Assembly (NCBI GenBank): GCA_016191785.1
Contig: JACPVJ010000114.1
Location: forward strand, 1 to 64,000
Direction: 5' to 3'
Source of the DNA: Myxococcales bacterium
Lineage (GTDB): Bacteria > Myxococcota_A > Polyangia > Polyangiales > Polyangiaceae
DNA: 64,000 nt
Position 1 is the first letter of the stretch, and the number at the start of each line of letters is the position of its first letter. The position numbers and the translations under genes are program-made. The notes beneath the pieces are model-generated. The model was not told where the DNA came from. It made no database searches and saw nothing but the letters and a program-made list of their open reading frames with translations. This document shows positions 1-7,832 of the stretch, piece after piece.

Positions 1-193
1 CGAGGCGGGGGCACCCCGCTCGAACGCCGCTCTCGAATTTGTGCTTCCCCCCCAGCCCCACCCGCCAGAGCGCCTAACTGATCGATGACGCGTCGCTTTT
101 CACCACCGGGCCGGCCCGACTACCAATCGGGAGTGCAGTCCAGCTCTGCGTCTCCCCGCCTGGCGAGGATCTGCACTACTCTCGGCGAATCGA

Positions 194-1108
194 GTGGGAA
201 CCCCGAACGACGAGCCGGTGCCCAGCGCTTCCGAGCGGATTCCGTCCCCGCTGCAAGCGTTCTTGATCTGGCTGACGGCTGCGGTCGGGATCGTCGGCGC
301 CGGGCTCGCGGTCGCGTCCGCGGCTGCTGCCAGCGTGGTCGCGCGCGGGCAAGACCCGGTGGCCGTGCTCGGCGATCCGAAGACGTCGCCGCTCACCAAC
401 AGCACTGCCTGGATCGCCGGCGGCACCTTCGTCAACGAGCTCGCCGTGCTGATCACCGTCGCCGTGTGGCTGTGGCTCTTGAAGACCCCCGTGCGCCTCG
501 CGTTGCCCCTCGGGCGGCCCACGCTGCTCGGTGCCGTCGGGGCGGTGCTGCTGGTGTTCGGGGTCGCACCCGTCGCCGAAGTCATGGGCGAGCTCGTGCA
601 CCGAATCACCGGACACGAGTACACCGCATCACGCATCGTGGTGAACGCCGCCCGCAACGCCTCTGGAGCGGGTGTGGTCGGACTGGTGTTGGCCCTGGGC
701 CTGATGCCCGCGCTGGCGGAAGAATCGCTGTTCCGCGGCCTCGTCACCCTTCCGTTCGAGCGCCGCTTCGTCTGGGGGCTGGTCGTGCCGTCGGTGCTGT
801 TCGGGTTGTTTCACCTCGAGCCCACTCAGATCGCGGGCACCATGGTCCTGGGCGTGGCGTTCGCCGCCGGGCGCTTGTGCACCGGCACGCTGGTGACCTC
901 GATGATCGCCCACGGCGTCTACAACACGACGGTCGTCCTCACCGTGCGGTACTCGAACGCGCTGGTCGAGCGCGAGCTCGACGGGGTGCCGGTGATGATC
1001 GGCTTGGGAGTGGCGCTGGTGGGCGGCGCGTTGCTCTGGCGCGAGCGGCGCATGCTCTTGGCACGCGCAGGGGGCGGGCGTGCCGCCATGCCTTCCTGGT
1101 GGCTCTGA
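194..1108 (+). CDS. CPBP-family intramembrane metalloprotease
   Basis: Predicted 304-residue polytopic membrane protein of the CPBP (Abi/CAAX-like) glutamic-type intramembrane protease family. All three family motifs are visible: EESLFR near residues 176-181, a histidine in FGLFHLEP near 207, and HGVYN near 240-244; these would form the active site inside the membrane. About eight hydrophobic segments are spread over the chain. The GTG start at 194 is the first that gives a full-length N-terminus; a later start would lose only the soluble leader before the first helix at about 22. The gene ends 7 bp from the convergent TerC gene. Substrate is unknown; relatives process prenylated proteins or protect from bacteriocins, and nothing here chooses between roles. 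Confidence 0.85.
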   Translation: MGTPNDEPVPSASERIPSPLQAFLIWLTAAVGIVGAGLAVASAAAASVVARGQDPVAVLGDPKTSPLTNSTAWIAGGTFVNELAVLITVAVWLWLLKTPVRLALPLGRPTLLGAVGAVLLVFGVAPVAEVMGELVHRITGHEYTASRIVVNAARNASGAGVVGLVLALGLMPALAEESLFRGLVTLPFERRFVWGLVVPSVLFGLFHLEPTQIAGTMVLGVAFAAGRLCTGTLVTSMIAHGVYNTTVVLTVRYSNALVERELDGVPVMIGLGVALVGGALLWRERRMLLARAGGGRAAMPSWWL

Positions 1109-1115
1109 GCTCCGG

Positions 1116-2078
1116 TCAGCCGGCGTCGATGCGCACCGGAACCGGCTCTGCCGCCGGCGCCCGGGGCCGGAGCAGCGAGACCACCACGCCGCCGGCCACC
1201 AGGGACGCGATCACCGCCAGTGACACCGCCGTCGGGATGGGGGCGACGCTCGCCAAGAGCAGCTTGATGCCGACGAAGGTCAGGATGATGGCCAGCGCGG
1301 GCTTCAGGTAGTGGAACTTGTGCACGACCCCGGCGAGCAAGAAGTACATCGAGCGCAGCCCGAGGATCGCGAAGATGTTCGAGGTGAAGACGATGAACGG
1401 ATCGCGCGTCACCGCGAAGATGGCGGGCACCGAGTCCACCGCGAAGATCACGTCGGTGACCTCGACCAGCACCAGCACCGCCAGGAGCGGCGTCGCCAGC
1501 CACTTGCCGCCCTCGCGGACCAGGAACTTGCTGCCGCGGAGGTCCTGCGTCGAGGGCACCAACCGCCGGAAGGTGCGGTAGACCCAGCCGTCGGCGGGGT
1601 TCTGTTCGGCCTCGGTCTTGGCGAAGAACAGCTTCGCTCCGGTCAGCACCAAGAGGCCACCGAAGACGTACATCACGAAGTGGAACCGCTCCAGCAAGGC
1701 CGAGCCGGCCCAGATGAAGAGCGCACGCATCACGAGCGCGCCCAGGATGCCCCAGAACAGCACGCGGTGCTGGTAGGCGGGCGGGATGGCGAACGCCGCG
1801 AAGATGACGACGAAGACGAAGATGTTGTCGACCGACAGCGCCTTCTCGATCAGGTAGCCGGTGGTGAACTCGAGCGCCTTTCCGCTCCCGAACAGCGAGT
1901 AGAGCCCGAAGGCGAACACGCCCGACATGCCTACCCAGACGGCGCTCCAGATCCCGGCCTCGCGCATCGACACTTCGTGCGGCCGGCGGTGGAACACCCC
2001 CAGGTCCAGCGCGAGCATCACCAGTACGAAAGCCACGAAGCCGAGCCACATCAGGGGGCTGCCGATCGAGTGCTGCAT
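1116..2078 (-). CDS. TerC/Alx-family integral membrane protein
   Basis: Predicted 320-residue membrane protein of the TerC/Alx family, linked in other bacteria to manganese export, metal loading of exported enzymes and tellurite resistance. Hallmarks are the acidic membrane motifs SVDNIFVF near the first third and VTDVIFAVDSVPAIFAV in the second half, whose aspartates are thought to bind the metal, and about eight to nine transmembrane segments. The ATG at 2078 has a good ribosome site (AAGGAAG, six bases upstream), so the 20-residue N-terminal extension from an earlier ATG is unlikely. It is divergent from an NhaR-type regulator, 88 bp away, which may control it. Confidence 0.9.
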   Translation of the reverse strand: MQHSIGSPLMWLGFVAFVLVMLALDLGVFHRRPHEVSMREAGIWSAVWVGMSGVFAFGLYSLFGSGKALEFTTGYLIEKALSVDNIFVFVVIFAAFAIPPAYQHRVLFWGILGALVMRALFIWAGSALLERFHFVMYVFGGLLVLTGAKLFFAKTEAEQNPADGWVYRTFRRLVPSTQDLRGSKFLVREGGKWLATPLLAVLVLVEVTDVIFAVDSVPAIFAVTRDPFIVFTSNIFAILGLRSMYFLLAGVVHKFHYLKPALAIILTFVGIKLLLASVAPIPTAVSLAVIASLVAGGVVVSLLRPRAPAAEPVPVRIDAG

Positions 2079-2166
2079 GGACTTCCTTGTGGGGCGGCGG
2101 CGGGCCCGCTGCCAATAGATAGATCGGGCGCCGCACATAGGTTTTTGCGATAATCAGCTCCAGCCC
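2079..2166. promoter_or_regulatory. Divergent control region, terC-like / nhaR-like genes
   Basis: This 88-bp gap is the only space for promoters of both divergent genes. On the plus strand GATAAT at 2149-2154 is a possible -10 element for the LysR gene, 13 bp before its ATG; no good -35 is visible. The AT-richer run AATAGATAGATC at 2114-2125 could hold the minus-strand -10. LysR regulators usually bind such divergent gaps, but I cannot identify a specific operator. Confidence 0.35.
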
Positions 2167-3066
2167 ATGGAATGGCTCAACTATCACCACCTCTACTACT
2201 TCTGGGTCGCCGCCAAAGAAGGGGGGGTGAGCCGCGCCGCGGAGAAGCTGCGCCTCGCGCAGCCCACCCTCAGCGCCCAGATTCGGGCATTGGGCCAGAG
2301 CCTGGGCGGTGAGCTCTTCGCGCGGCGGGGGCGCGGGCTGGTGCTCACCGAGCTCGGCACGCTCGTGTACCAGCACGCCGATGAGATCTTCGGCATCGGC
2401 CAGGAGCTGCTCGACGCCGTGAAGGGCCGCTCCGGCGGGCGCATCGAGCGTCTGGTCGTGGGCATTGCCGACGTGCTGCCCAAGCTCGTCGTCTACCGCA
2501 TGCTCGAGCCCGCCTTCCACCTGGACCCGCCGGTACGCTTGGTGTGTCGCGAGGGGCCGGTCGATCGGCTCGTGGCGGCGCTCGGCGCCCACGAGCTCGA
2601 CCTGGTGCTCTCCGACTGTCCACTCTCACCCAGCTCGGGCACGCGTGCTTTCAATCATCTGCTCGGCGAGAGCGGCACGACGATCTTCGCTGCGCCCAAG
2701 CTGGCGGCCAAGCTCGGACGCGGCTTCCCGAAGAGCTTGGATGGCGCACCGTTCGTCATCCCGGGACGACAAAGCGTGCTGCGCCGGGAGCTGGACGGTT
2801 GGCTCGACTCCCACCAGGTCCGGCCCCAGGTCGTCGCCGAGGTGGACGACAGTGCCCTGGCCAAGGTGCTGGGCCAGGCGGGGGTGGGCGCCTTCGTCGG
2901 GCCGAGCGCGATGGAAGCGGACATCTGCGAGCAATACGCGGTGAAGGTCCTCGGGCGCGTCCCTGCGCTGAAGGAGCGCTACTTCGCCATCAGTCTCGAG
3001 CGCCGCATCCGCCATCCGGGCGTGCTCGCCATTTCCTCGGCGGCCCGCGAGCTTCTCTCCGCCTGA
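2167..3066 (+). CDS. nhaR: NhaR-type LysR-family transcriptional activator
   Basis: Predicted 299-residue LysR regulator. The N-terminal winged helix-turn-helix spans about residues 4-63 (SRAAEKLRLAQPTLSAQIR followed by LFARRGRGLVLTELG), and the opening MEWLNYHHLYYFWVAA matches NhaR rather than generic LysR proteins. NhaR in enterobacteria activates the Na+/H+ antiporter gene nhaA in response to sodium and also biofilm genes. No nhaA lies nearby; the divergent partner is the TerC-like gene, so the target set may differ. The C-terminal two-thirds fit the ligand-sensing PBP2-like domain. Recognition as NhaR is from sequence memory, so the symbol is likely but not proven. Confidence 0.85.
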   Translation: MEWLNYHHLYYFWVAAKEGGVSRAAEKLRLAQPTLSAQIRALGQSLGGELFARRGRGLVLTELGTLVYQHADEIFGIGQELLDAVKGRSGGRIERLVVGIADVLPKLVVYRMLEPAFHLDPPVRLVCREGPVDRLVAALGAHELDLVLSDCPLSPSSGTRAFNHLLGESGTTIFAAPKLAAKLGRGFPKSLDGAPFVIPGRQSVLRRELDGWLDSHQVRPQVVAEVDDSALAKVLGQAGVGAFVGPSAMEADICEQYAVKVLGRVPALKERYFAISLERRIRHPGVLAISSAARELLSA

Positions 3067-3182
3067 AGTCGCGCTGCCCCCTCCGCGACGCGGGCGGCGC
3101 CGATCTCCACCGCGGCAGGGCCCAGGGCCCGGCCGACGGCTAAGCGCGCGCAGGCCCCGAAACCGGGGGCCGGTCGCGTACG

Positions 3183-3199
3183 TAGACAGAATCTAGACA
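3183..3199. promoter_or_regulatory. Upstream operator candidate of the carotenoid operon (two TAGACA sites, 11 bp apart)
   Basis: TAGACAGAATCTAGACA contains two TAGACA half-sites whose starts are 11 bp apart. It sits 7 bp upstream of the -35 box. A near copy (15 of 17 identical) lies at 3237-3253, downstream of the -10. CarH-type B12 repressors are known to bind direct repeats with 11-bp spacing overlapping promoters, and a gene for such a protein closes this operon; binding is therefore inferred. Confidence 0.6.
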
Positions 3200-3206
3200 C
3201 TAGCCC

Positions 3207-3235
3207 TTGACATCCTGGGAATGTTCTCCAATAAT
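3207..3235 (+). promoter_or_regulatory. Sigma-70-like promoter of the carotenoid operon
   Basis: A perfect TTGACA -35 (3207-3212) and an AATAAT -10 (3230-3235, five of six to consensus) are separated by exactly 17 bp. Transcription should start near 3242, leaving only about 11 nt before the crtY ATG and no visible Shine-Dalgarno sequence, so translation of the first gene may be almost leaderless. Candidate repressor sites lie on both sides. Confidence 0.75.
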
Positions 3236-3236
3236 C

Positions 3237-3253
3237 TAGACAGAATTCAGACA
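3237..3253. promoter_or_regulatory. Downstream operator candidate of the carotenoid operon
   Basis: TAGACAGAATTCAGACA again gives two half-sites (TAGACA, CAGACA) 11 bp apart. It covers the expected transcription start and reaches the crtY start codon. It repeats the 3183-3199 element at a distance of 54 bp, about five helical turns, so the same protein could bind both copies on one DNA face. Confidence 0.6.
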
Positions 3254-4407
3254 TGACGACCCGAAACTTCGACATCGCCGTCCTGGGAGGCGGCCTCCAA
3301 GGTGGCCTGACGGCCCTGGCCGTCCTCGGGCGCCACCCCGGCGCCCGGGTGGCGCTGGTCGAAGCGGGGCCCCGCCCCGGTGGGAACCACACCTGGTGCT
3401 TTCATGCCGGCGACCTCGGGGACGACGGAATGGCGCTGGTGGCGCCGCTCGTGGCGGAGCGCTGGGATCGCTACGACGTCTGTTTCCCGAATCGCGCTCG
3501 CACGCTCGGGACGGCGTATGCCGCGATCACCAGCGACCGCTTCGCCGACGCGGTCGAGTCGCGCTTCGCTGCGAGCCCGGGCTCGGCGCTCTTGACCCGA
3601 ACGCAGGCGGTGGGCCTCGACGCCGGGAGCATCGAGCTCGAGGGCGGGCGACGCATCCATGCCGACCTGGTGGTGGACGCGAGGGGACCGGAGCGCTTCG
3701 AGTCCGGCGAGCGGCTGGCGTACCAGAAGTTCCTGGGTCTCGAGCTCGAGCTCCGCGCTCCCCACGGGCTGACCCACCCGGTGCTGATGGACGCGCGCGT
3801 GCCCCAGACCGACGGCTTCCGCTTCTTCTACCTGCTGCCGTTCGGCGAGCGCCGCGTGCTGATCGAGGACACCTACTACTCGGACAGCCCGCGGCTCGAC
3901 GTGGCAGGGCTACGCCGCGAGGTCTTCGCCCATGCGGCGGCTCGCGGTTTTCAGCCCGAGCGCGTCGTGCGCGAAGAGACCGGCGTGCTCCCGATCCCCG
4001 CGCGCTCGATGGGCGAACCGCGCTCGGAGCTGCCACTGCCTGCCGGCTACCGCGGCGGCTGGTTCCACCCCACCACTGGCTACTCGCTCCCGCCCGCGGT
4101 GCGGGTCGCGCTGCACCTCGGCCGCACGCTGGGTCAGAGCCCGTTCGGGCCAGAGTGGGCGCGGCTCTGCAGCGAGCACGCGCGGCAGCAGCGCTTCTTC
4201 GCCTTCTTGAACCGGGTGCTCTTCGGGGCCTTTCGCCCGGAAGATCGCTGGCACGTGCTCGAGCGCTTCTACGGTCTGCCCGAGGCGACCGTCGCTCGCT
4301 TCTACGCCATGAGCACCACCGCGACGGATCGCGCCCGCATTCTCTGCGGCCGGCCTCCGCGCGGTCTGTCCGTACGCCTCGCCCTGGAAAACGGAGTCAC
4401 AGCATGA
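3253..4407 (+). CDS. crtY: Lycopene beta-cyclase
   Basis: Predicted 384-residue flavoprotein of the CrtY/CrtL cyclase family, which turns the linear ends of lycopene into beta-ionone rings. The N-terminus has a Rossmann dinucleotide motif (VLGGGLQGG, residues 9-17) followed by GGNHTWCFH near 43-51, a signature of bacterial CrtY, and the C-terminal part keeps family motifs such as FHPTTGYSLPPAV. It is the first gene of the carotenoid operon, directly after a near-consensus promoter; the ATG at 3253 lies about 11 nt from the expected transcript start. Its stop overlaps the crtE start (ATGA). A single-chain CrtY differs from the split CrtYc/CrtYd cyclase of Myxococcus xanthus. Confidence 0.92.
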   Translation: MTTRNFDIAVLGGGLQGGLTALAVLGRHPGARVALVEAGPRPGGNHTWCFHAGDLGDDGMALVAPLVAERWDRYDVCFPNRARTLGTAYAAITSDRFADAVESRFAASPGSALLTRTQAVGLDAGSIELEGGRRIHADLVVDARGPERFESGERLAYQKFLGLELELRAPHGLTHPVLMDARVPQTDGFRFFYLLPFGERRVLIEDTYYSDSPRLDVAGLRREVFAHAAARGFQPERVVREETGVLPIPARSMGEPRSELPLPAGYRGGWFHPTTGYSLPPAVRVALHLGRTLGQSPFGPEWARLCSEHARQQRFFAFLNRVLFGAFRPEDRWHVLERFYGLPEATVARFYAMSTTATDRARILCGRPPRGLSVRLALENGVTA

Positions 4408-5441
4408 CGAACACAGCCCTCGCCTTCGACCAGAACCCCCCCGTCCTCGAGGCGCTCGCCGAGCAGTTCTCCGACGCCGAGCTCGAGCGGTTGCTCGGTC
4501 TCCCGTCCGAAACGGTGCCCTGGGCCGTGTGGGACCAGTCGCTCTACGGTCCTCTGGCGGACTTCCTGTCGCGCCCGGGCAAAGAGTTCCGCGCACGGCT
4601 GGTGGACCTGGCCTGGGAGATGGCGGGGAAGCGCGGCGCCCCACCGCCCGAGCTTCGGCTGGTGGTCGAGGTGCTCCACGCCGGCTCGCTGATCGTGGAC
4701 GACATCGAGGACGACTCGACCTACCGCCGCGGAGAGCTGGCACTGCACAAGAAGTGGGGCCTGCCTCGCGCGCTGAACGCCGGCTCTTGGCTCTACTTCT
4801 GGCCCGACGTGCTGATCGAGCGCATGCAGCTGGCGCCGCCCGTCGAGCTCGGGGTGCGGCGGCTCTTGGACCGCACGCTCCTGCGCGCGCACCACGGCCA
4901 GGCCCTCGATCTCTCGACGCGGGTCTTCGATCTGGCCCAGCGCGACGTGCCCAGCGTGGTGAGCGTGACGACGCGTCTCAAGACGGGAGCGCTGATGCAG
5001 CTCGCCGTCGAGCTCGGCGCGGTCTCCGCCGGCGCGCCCCGCCCGCTGGTCGCGGCGCTCGGCAGCTTCGGCCAGCGGCTGGGCACGGCCCTGCAGATGC
5101 TCGACGACCTCGGCGGCATCGTCAGCGAGAAGCGTTGCCACAAGGGTCACGAGGACCTCTTGGGTGGGCGCCCCACCTGGCCCTTCGCCTGGGTCGCGCG
5201 GCAGCTCGACCCGATGCACTACGGCAAGCTCGTGATCCTGGCGCGGCAAGTGCACCGCCGGGACGCCCACCCGGAGGAGCTCGCCGAGCAGCTCCGGGAG
5301 CTGATCGCGAAGAGCGGCCGTGACGAGGTGTCGCGCCACATGGAGCAGACCTTCGCGGACCTCGAGGCGGTGGTCGGCCACGTGCCGGCGTTGGCAGATG
5401 TGAAGGCAGAGATCGATCTCATCGGGAGGAGCTATGGCTGA
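4404..5441 (+). CDS. crtE: Geranylgeranyl diphosphate synthase-like polyprenyl synthetase
   Basis: Predicted 345-residue trans-prenyltransferase, expected to build the C20 precursor of carotenoids from isoprenyl diphosphates. The first aspartate-rich motif is clear (DDIEDD, residues 99-104, with the following RRG). The second motif reads DDLGG at 234-238, so the last aspartate of the usual DDxxD is glycine. The rest of the fold, including GHEDLLGGRPTWP after the second motif, is present, and position between crtY and crtI supports the role. The ATG at 4404 overlaps the crtY stop and the gene end overlaps crtI by 8 bp, so translation is probably coupled. A role in making a different chain length cannot be ruled out. 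Confidence 0.88.
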   Translation: MTNTALAFDQNPPVLEALAEQFSDAELERLLGLPSETVPWAVWDQSLYGPLADFLSRPGKEFRARLVDLAWEMAGKRGAPPPELRLVVEVLHAGSLIVDDIEDDSTYRRGELALHKKWGLPRALNAGSWLYFWPDVLIERMQLAPPVELGVRRLLDRTLLRAHHGQALDLSTRVFDLAQRDVPSVVSVTTRLKTGALMQLAVELGAVSAGAPRPLVAALGSFGQRLGTALQMLDDLGGIVSEKRCHKGHEDLLGGRPTWPFAWVARQLDPMHYGKLVILARQVHRRDAHPEELAEQLRELIAKSGRDEVSRHMEQTFADLEAVVGHVPALADVKAEIDLIGRSYG

Positions 5442-6960
5442 GCGAATTTCGGGAACCCACGCGCGGGCGCGCCGCGCCGCGGTGGTGGGCAGTGGTTTCG
5501 GTGGGCTCGCGGCGGCCATCCGCCTGCAAGCGGCGGGGGTCCAGAGCGTGCTCTTCGAGGCCCGGGACAAGCCCGGTGGGCGCGCCTACGTCTACCAGCA
5601 AGACGGCTTCACCTTCGACGCAGGGCCCACGGTGATCACCGCGCCGCAGTGCATCGAGGAGCTGTTCCAGCTCACCGGGCGGAACATGAACGACTACGTC
5701 GAGATGCTGCCGGTCAAGCCCTTCTACCGGCTGATCTGGGACGACGGCGACGCCTTCGACTACGTCGGCGACTCGGACGCGATGCTGGAGCAGATCCGCG
5801 CCCGCAATCCCGACGACGCCGCCGGCTACTTGCGCTTCGTGGACTACACCAAGAAGGTCTTCGCCAAGGGGTACGAGGAGCTGGCGGCGACGCCGTTCTT
5901 GCGCTTCTTCGACATGCTCAAGGTGGCGCCCGATCTGGCCATGTTGCGCGCCGATCGGAGCGTCTACTCCACCGTGGCGCGCTTCGTCGAGAACGAGCAC
6001 GTCCGGCAGGCGCTCAGCTTCCACTCGCTCTTGGTCGGTGGCAACCCCTTCGAGACCAGCTCGATCTACACCTTGATCCACTACCTGGAGCGCAAGTGGG
6101 GCGTGTTCTTCCCTCGCGGCGGCACCGGTGCGCTGGTCCAGGCGCTGGTGAAGCTGTACCAGGAGCTGGGCGGCGAGATCCGCCTGAGCACCCCGGTGCG
6201 CAAGATCGATCTCGTCGAGGAAGCCGGCCGCACCGTGCACCTGGTAACCAGCGATCGCGGGCAGGAGCGCTTCGACCTGGTGGTGTCGAACGCCGACCTC
6301 CACCACACCTACGCCAAGCTCTACTCCGGCGACGCGCGGGCGGAACGCACGCGACAGAAGCTGGAGAAGGCGGACTGGTCCATGAGCCTCTTCGTGCTCT
6401 ACTTCGGCACCGACCGGAGCTACGACATCGCGCACCACAGCGTGGTGTTCGGACCGCGCTACGAGGGCTTGCTCCGGGACATCTTCTCGGGGAACGCTCT
6501 GCCGGACGACTTCAGCCTGTATCTTCACGCGCCGACGGTGACCGATCCGTCCCTGGCGCCGCCGGGCTCGGGCGCGTACTACGTGCTGTCGCCGGTGCCG
6601 CACCTTGGCAACGCCCCCATCGACTGGGAGAAAGAGGCTCCGGCCTACGCCGACAAGATCCTGGGGTCGCTCGAGCGGCTGATGCCGGATCTGCGCCAGC
6701 ACGTGGTCACGCGACGCTGGTTCACGCCCCAAGACTTCCAGAGCGAGCTCTCGGCATTCCACGGCTCGGCCTTCTCGGTCGCGCCCAAGCTGACCCAGAG
6801 CGCGTGGTTCCGCCCCCACAACCGCGACCCGAAGATCCCCGGTCTTTACATCGTGGGCGCCGGCACGCACCCGGGCGCCGGCCTGCCCGGGGTGATCAAC
6901 TCGGCCAAGGCCACCCTCGCCGTCATCCTGGAAGATCTCGCCAAGGAGCAGGCAGCGTGA
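5434..6960 (+). CDS. crtI: Phytoene desaturase (CrtI type)
   Basis: Predicted 508-residue FAD enzyme that desaturates phytoene towards lycopene at the membrane. An N-terminal dinucleotide fold (VVGSGFGGLAAAIRL, about residues 16-30, then GGRAYVY) and the C-terminal CrtI signature (GLYIVGAGTHPGAGLPGV, about 471-488) are both intact, and the length is typical. A single crtI is present, whereas Myxococcus xanthus has two that share the desaturation steps; whether this one performs all four cannot be read from sequence. It starts inside the last codons of crtE and its TGA overlaps the GTG of crtB. Confidence 0.93.
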   Translation: MAERISGTHARARRAAVVGSGFGGLAAAIRLQAAGVQSVLFEARDKPGGRAYVYQQDGFTFDAGPTVITAPQCIEELFQLTGRNMNDYVEMLPVKPFYRLIWDDGDAFDYVGDSDAMLEQIRARNPDDAAGYLRFVDYTKKVFAKGYEELAATPFLRFFDMLKVAPDLAMLRADRSVYSTVARFVENEHVRQALSFHSLLVGGNPFETSSIYTLIHYLERKWGVFFPRGGTGALVQALVKLYQELGGEIRLSTPVRKIDLVEEAGRTVHLVTSDRGQERFDLVVSNADLHHTYAKLYSGDARAERTRQKLEKADWSMSLFVLYFGTDRSYDIAHHSVVFGPRYEGLLRDIFSGNALPDDFSLYLHAPTVTDPSLAPPGSGAYYVLSPVPHLGNAPIDWEKEAPAYADKILGSLERLMPDLRQHVVTRRWFTPQDFQSELSAFHGSAFSVAPKLTQSAWFRPHNRDPKIPGLYIVGAGTHPGAGLPGVINSAKATLAVILEDLAKEQAA

Positions 6961-7832
6961 AGAGCGACGCGCTCGCGGTGCTCGAGCACCACAGCAAGAG
7001 CTTCGCGCTCGCCGCGCACCTCTTGCCGGCCGAGCGCCGGCAAGACGCCGCCGTGCTCTACGCCTGGTGCCGGTACGCCGACGATCTGATCGACCTGTCG
7101 GGGTCCGACCAGGCGCCGGCGCTGGCTCGGCGCCTCGAGCGTGAGCTCGACTCGGTGTACGCCGGGGACGCCCAGGCGACCCCGCTGCTCGCGGCCTTCC
7201 AGCACGTGGTGCAGGCTCGGCGGATCCCCCGCGAGTACCCGGACGAGCTCTTGCGCGGGATGCGCATGGACGCCGAGGGCTTCCGCTACCAGAGTGTGGA
7301 CGACCTCTTGCTCTACTGCCACCGCGTGGCCGGCGTGGTCGGGCTGATGATGTGCCACGTGCTCGGTGTGTCGGATCCACGGGCGCTGCGCCACGCCGCT
7401 CACCTGGGCATGGGCATGCAGCTCACCAACATCGTGCGCGACGTGCGCGAGGACTGGGAGCGCGGCCGGGTCTACTTGCCAATCGAGGTCCTGGCCCACT
7501 CCAGCGCGCCCCGCGCGGCGGAGCGACTCCTCGGACTGGCCGCCCGCTTCTACCAATCCGGTGCCCGAGGCCTGGCCGCGCTGGACGCACGGAGCGCGTT
7601 CGCGGTGCGCACGGCCGGGCTGGTATATGCCGCCATCGGCCGCGAGGTGGCGCGGCGCCGTTACGACGTGATGAGCGGGCGCGCCGTCGTCCCCCGCTGG
7701 AAGAAGTGGTTGCTCTGCGCCCGCGCCGCGCTCGCCAGCCTGGTGGAGCTGCCCCGTCGCCTGTTCACCCCGCGCGAGTCGCTTCGCGCGCTGCCCCTTG
7801 CGAGGTATCCCGATGACGTCCTTCCCGTCTGA
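6957..7832 (+). CDS. crtB: Phytoene synthase
   Basis: Predicted 291-residue squalene/phytoene synthase that joins two geranylgeranyl diphosphates. Both substrate-binding aspartate motifs are visible: YADDLIDLS at 41-48 and, in the second half, NIVRDVREDWERGRVYLP. The GTG start at 6957 forms a GTGA overlap with the crtI stop, and the reading frame is open far upstream only because of the GC bias. The 3' end overlaps the next gene by 20 bp. Together with crtE, crtI and crtY it completes a path from isoprenyl diphosphates to beta-carotene-type products. Confidence 0.93.
   Translation: MKSDALAVLEHHSKSFALAAHLLPAERRQDAAVLYAWCRYADDLIDLSGSDQAPALARRLERELDSVYAGDAQATPLLAAFQHVVQARRIPREYPDELLRGMRMDAEGFRYQSVDDLLLYCHRVAGVVGLMMCHVLGVSDPRALRHAAHLGMGMQLTNIVRDVREDWERGRVYLPIEVLAHSSAPRAAERLLGLAARFYQSGARGLAALDARSAFAVRTAGLVYAAIGREVARRRYDVMSGRAVVPRWKKWLLCARAALASLVELPRRLFTPRESLRALPLARYPDDVLPV

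Noticed and set aside
2079..2166. Manganese riboswitch before the TerC-family gene
   Set aside because: The gap is only 88 bp, too short for a yybP-ykoY-type element together with a promoter, and I see no matching conserved core.
3396..4403. Long open frame joining the crtY region to crtE
   Set aside because: It is the crtE frame left open by GC bias; the real crtE start is ATG 4404 with an ATGA overlap, and the upstream part is Arg/Ala-rich shadow.
5419..7380. Long minus-strand frame opposite crtI/crtB
   Set aside because: Composition is Arg/His/Gly-rich without domains, and crtI and crtB on the other strand are certain.
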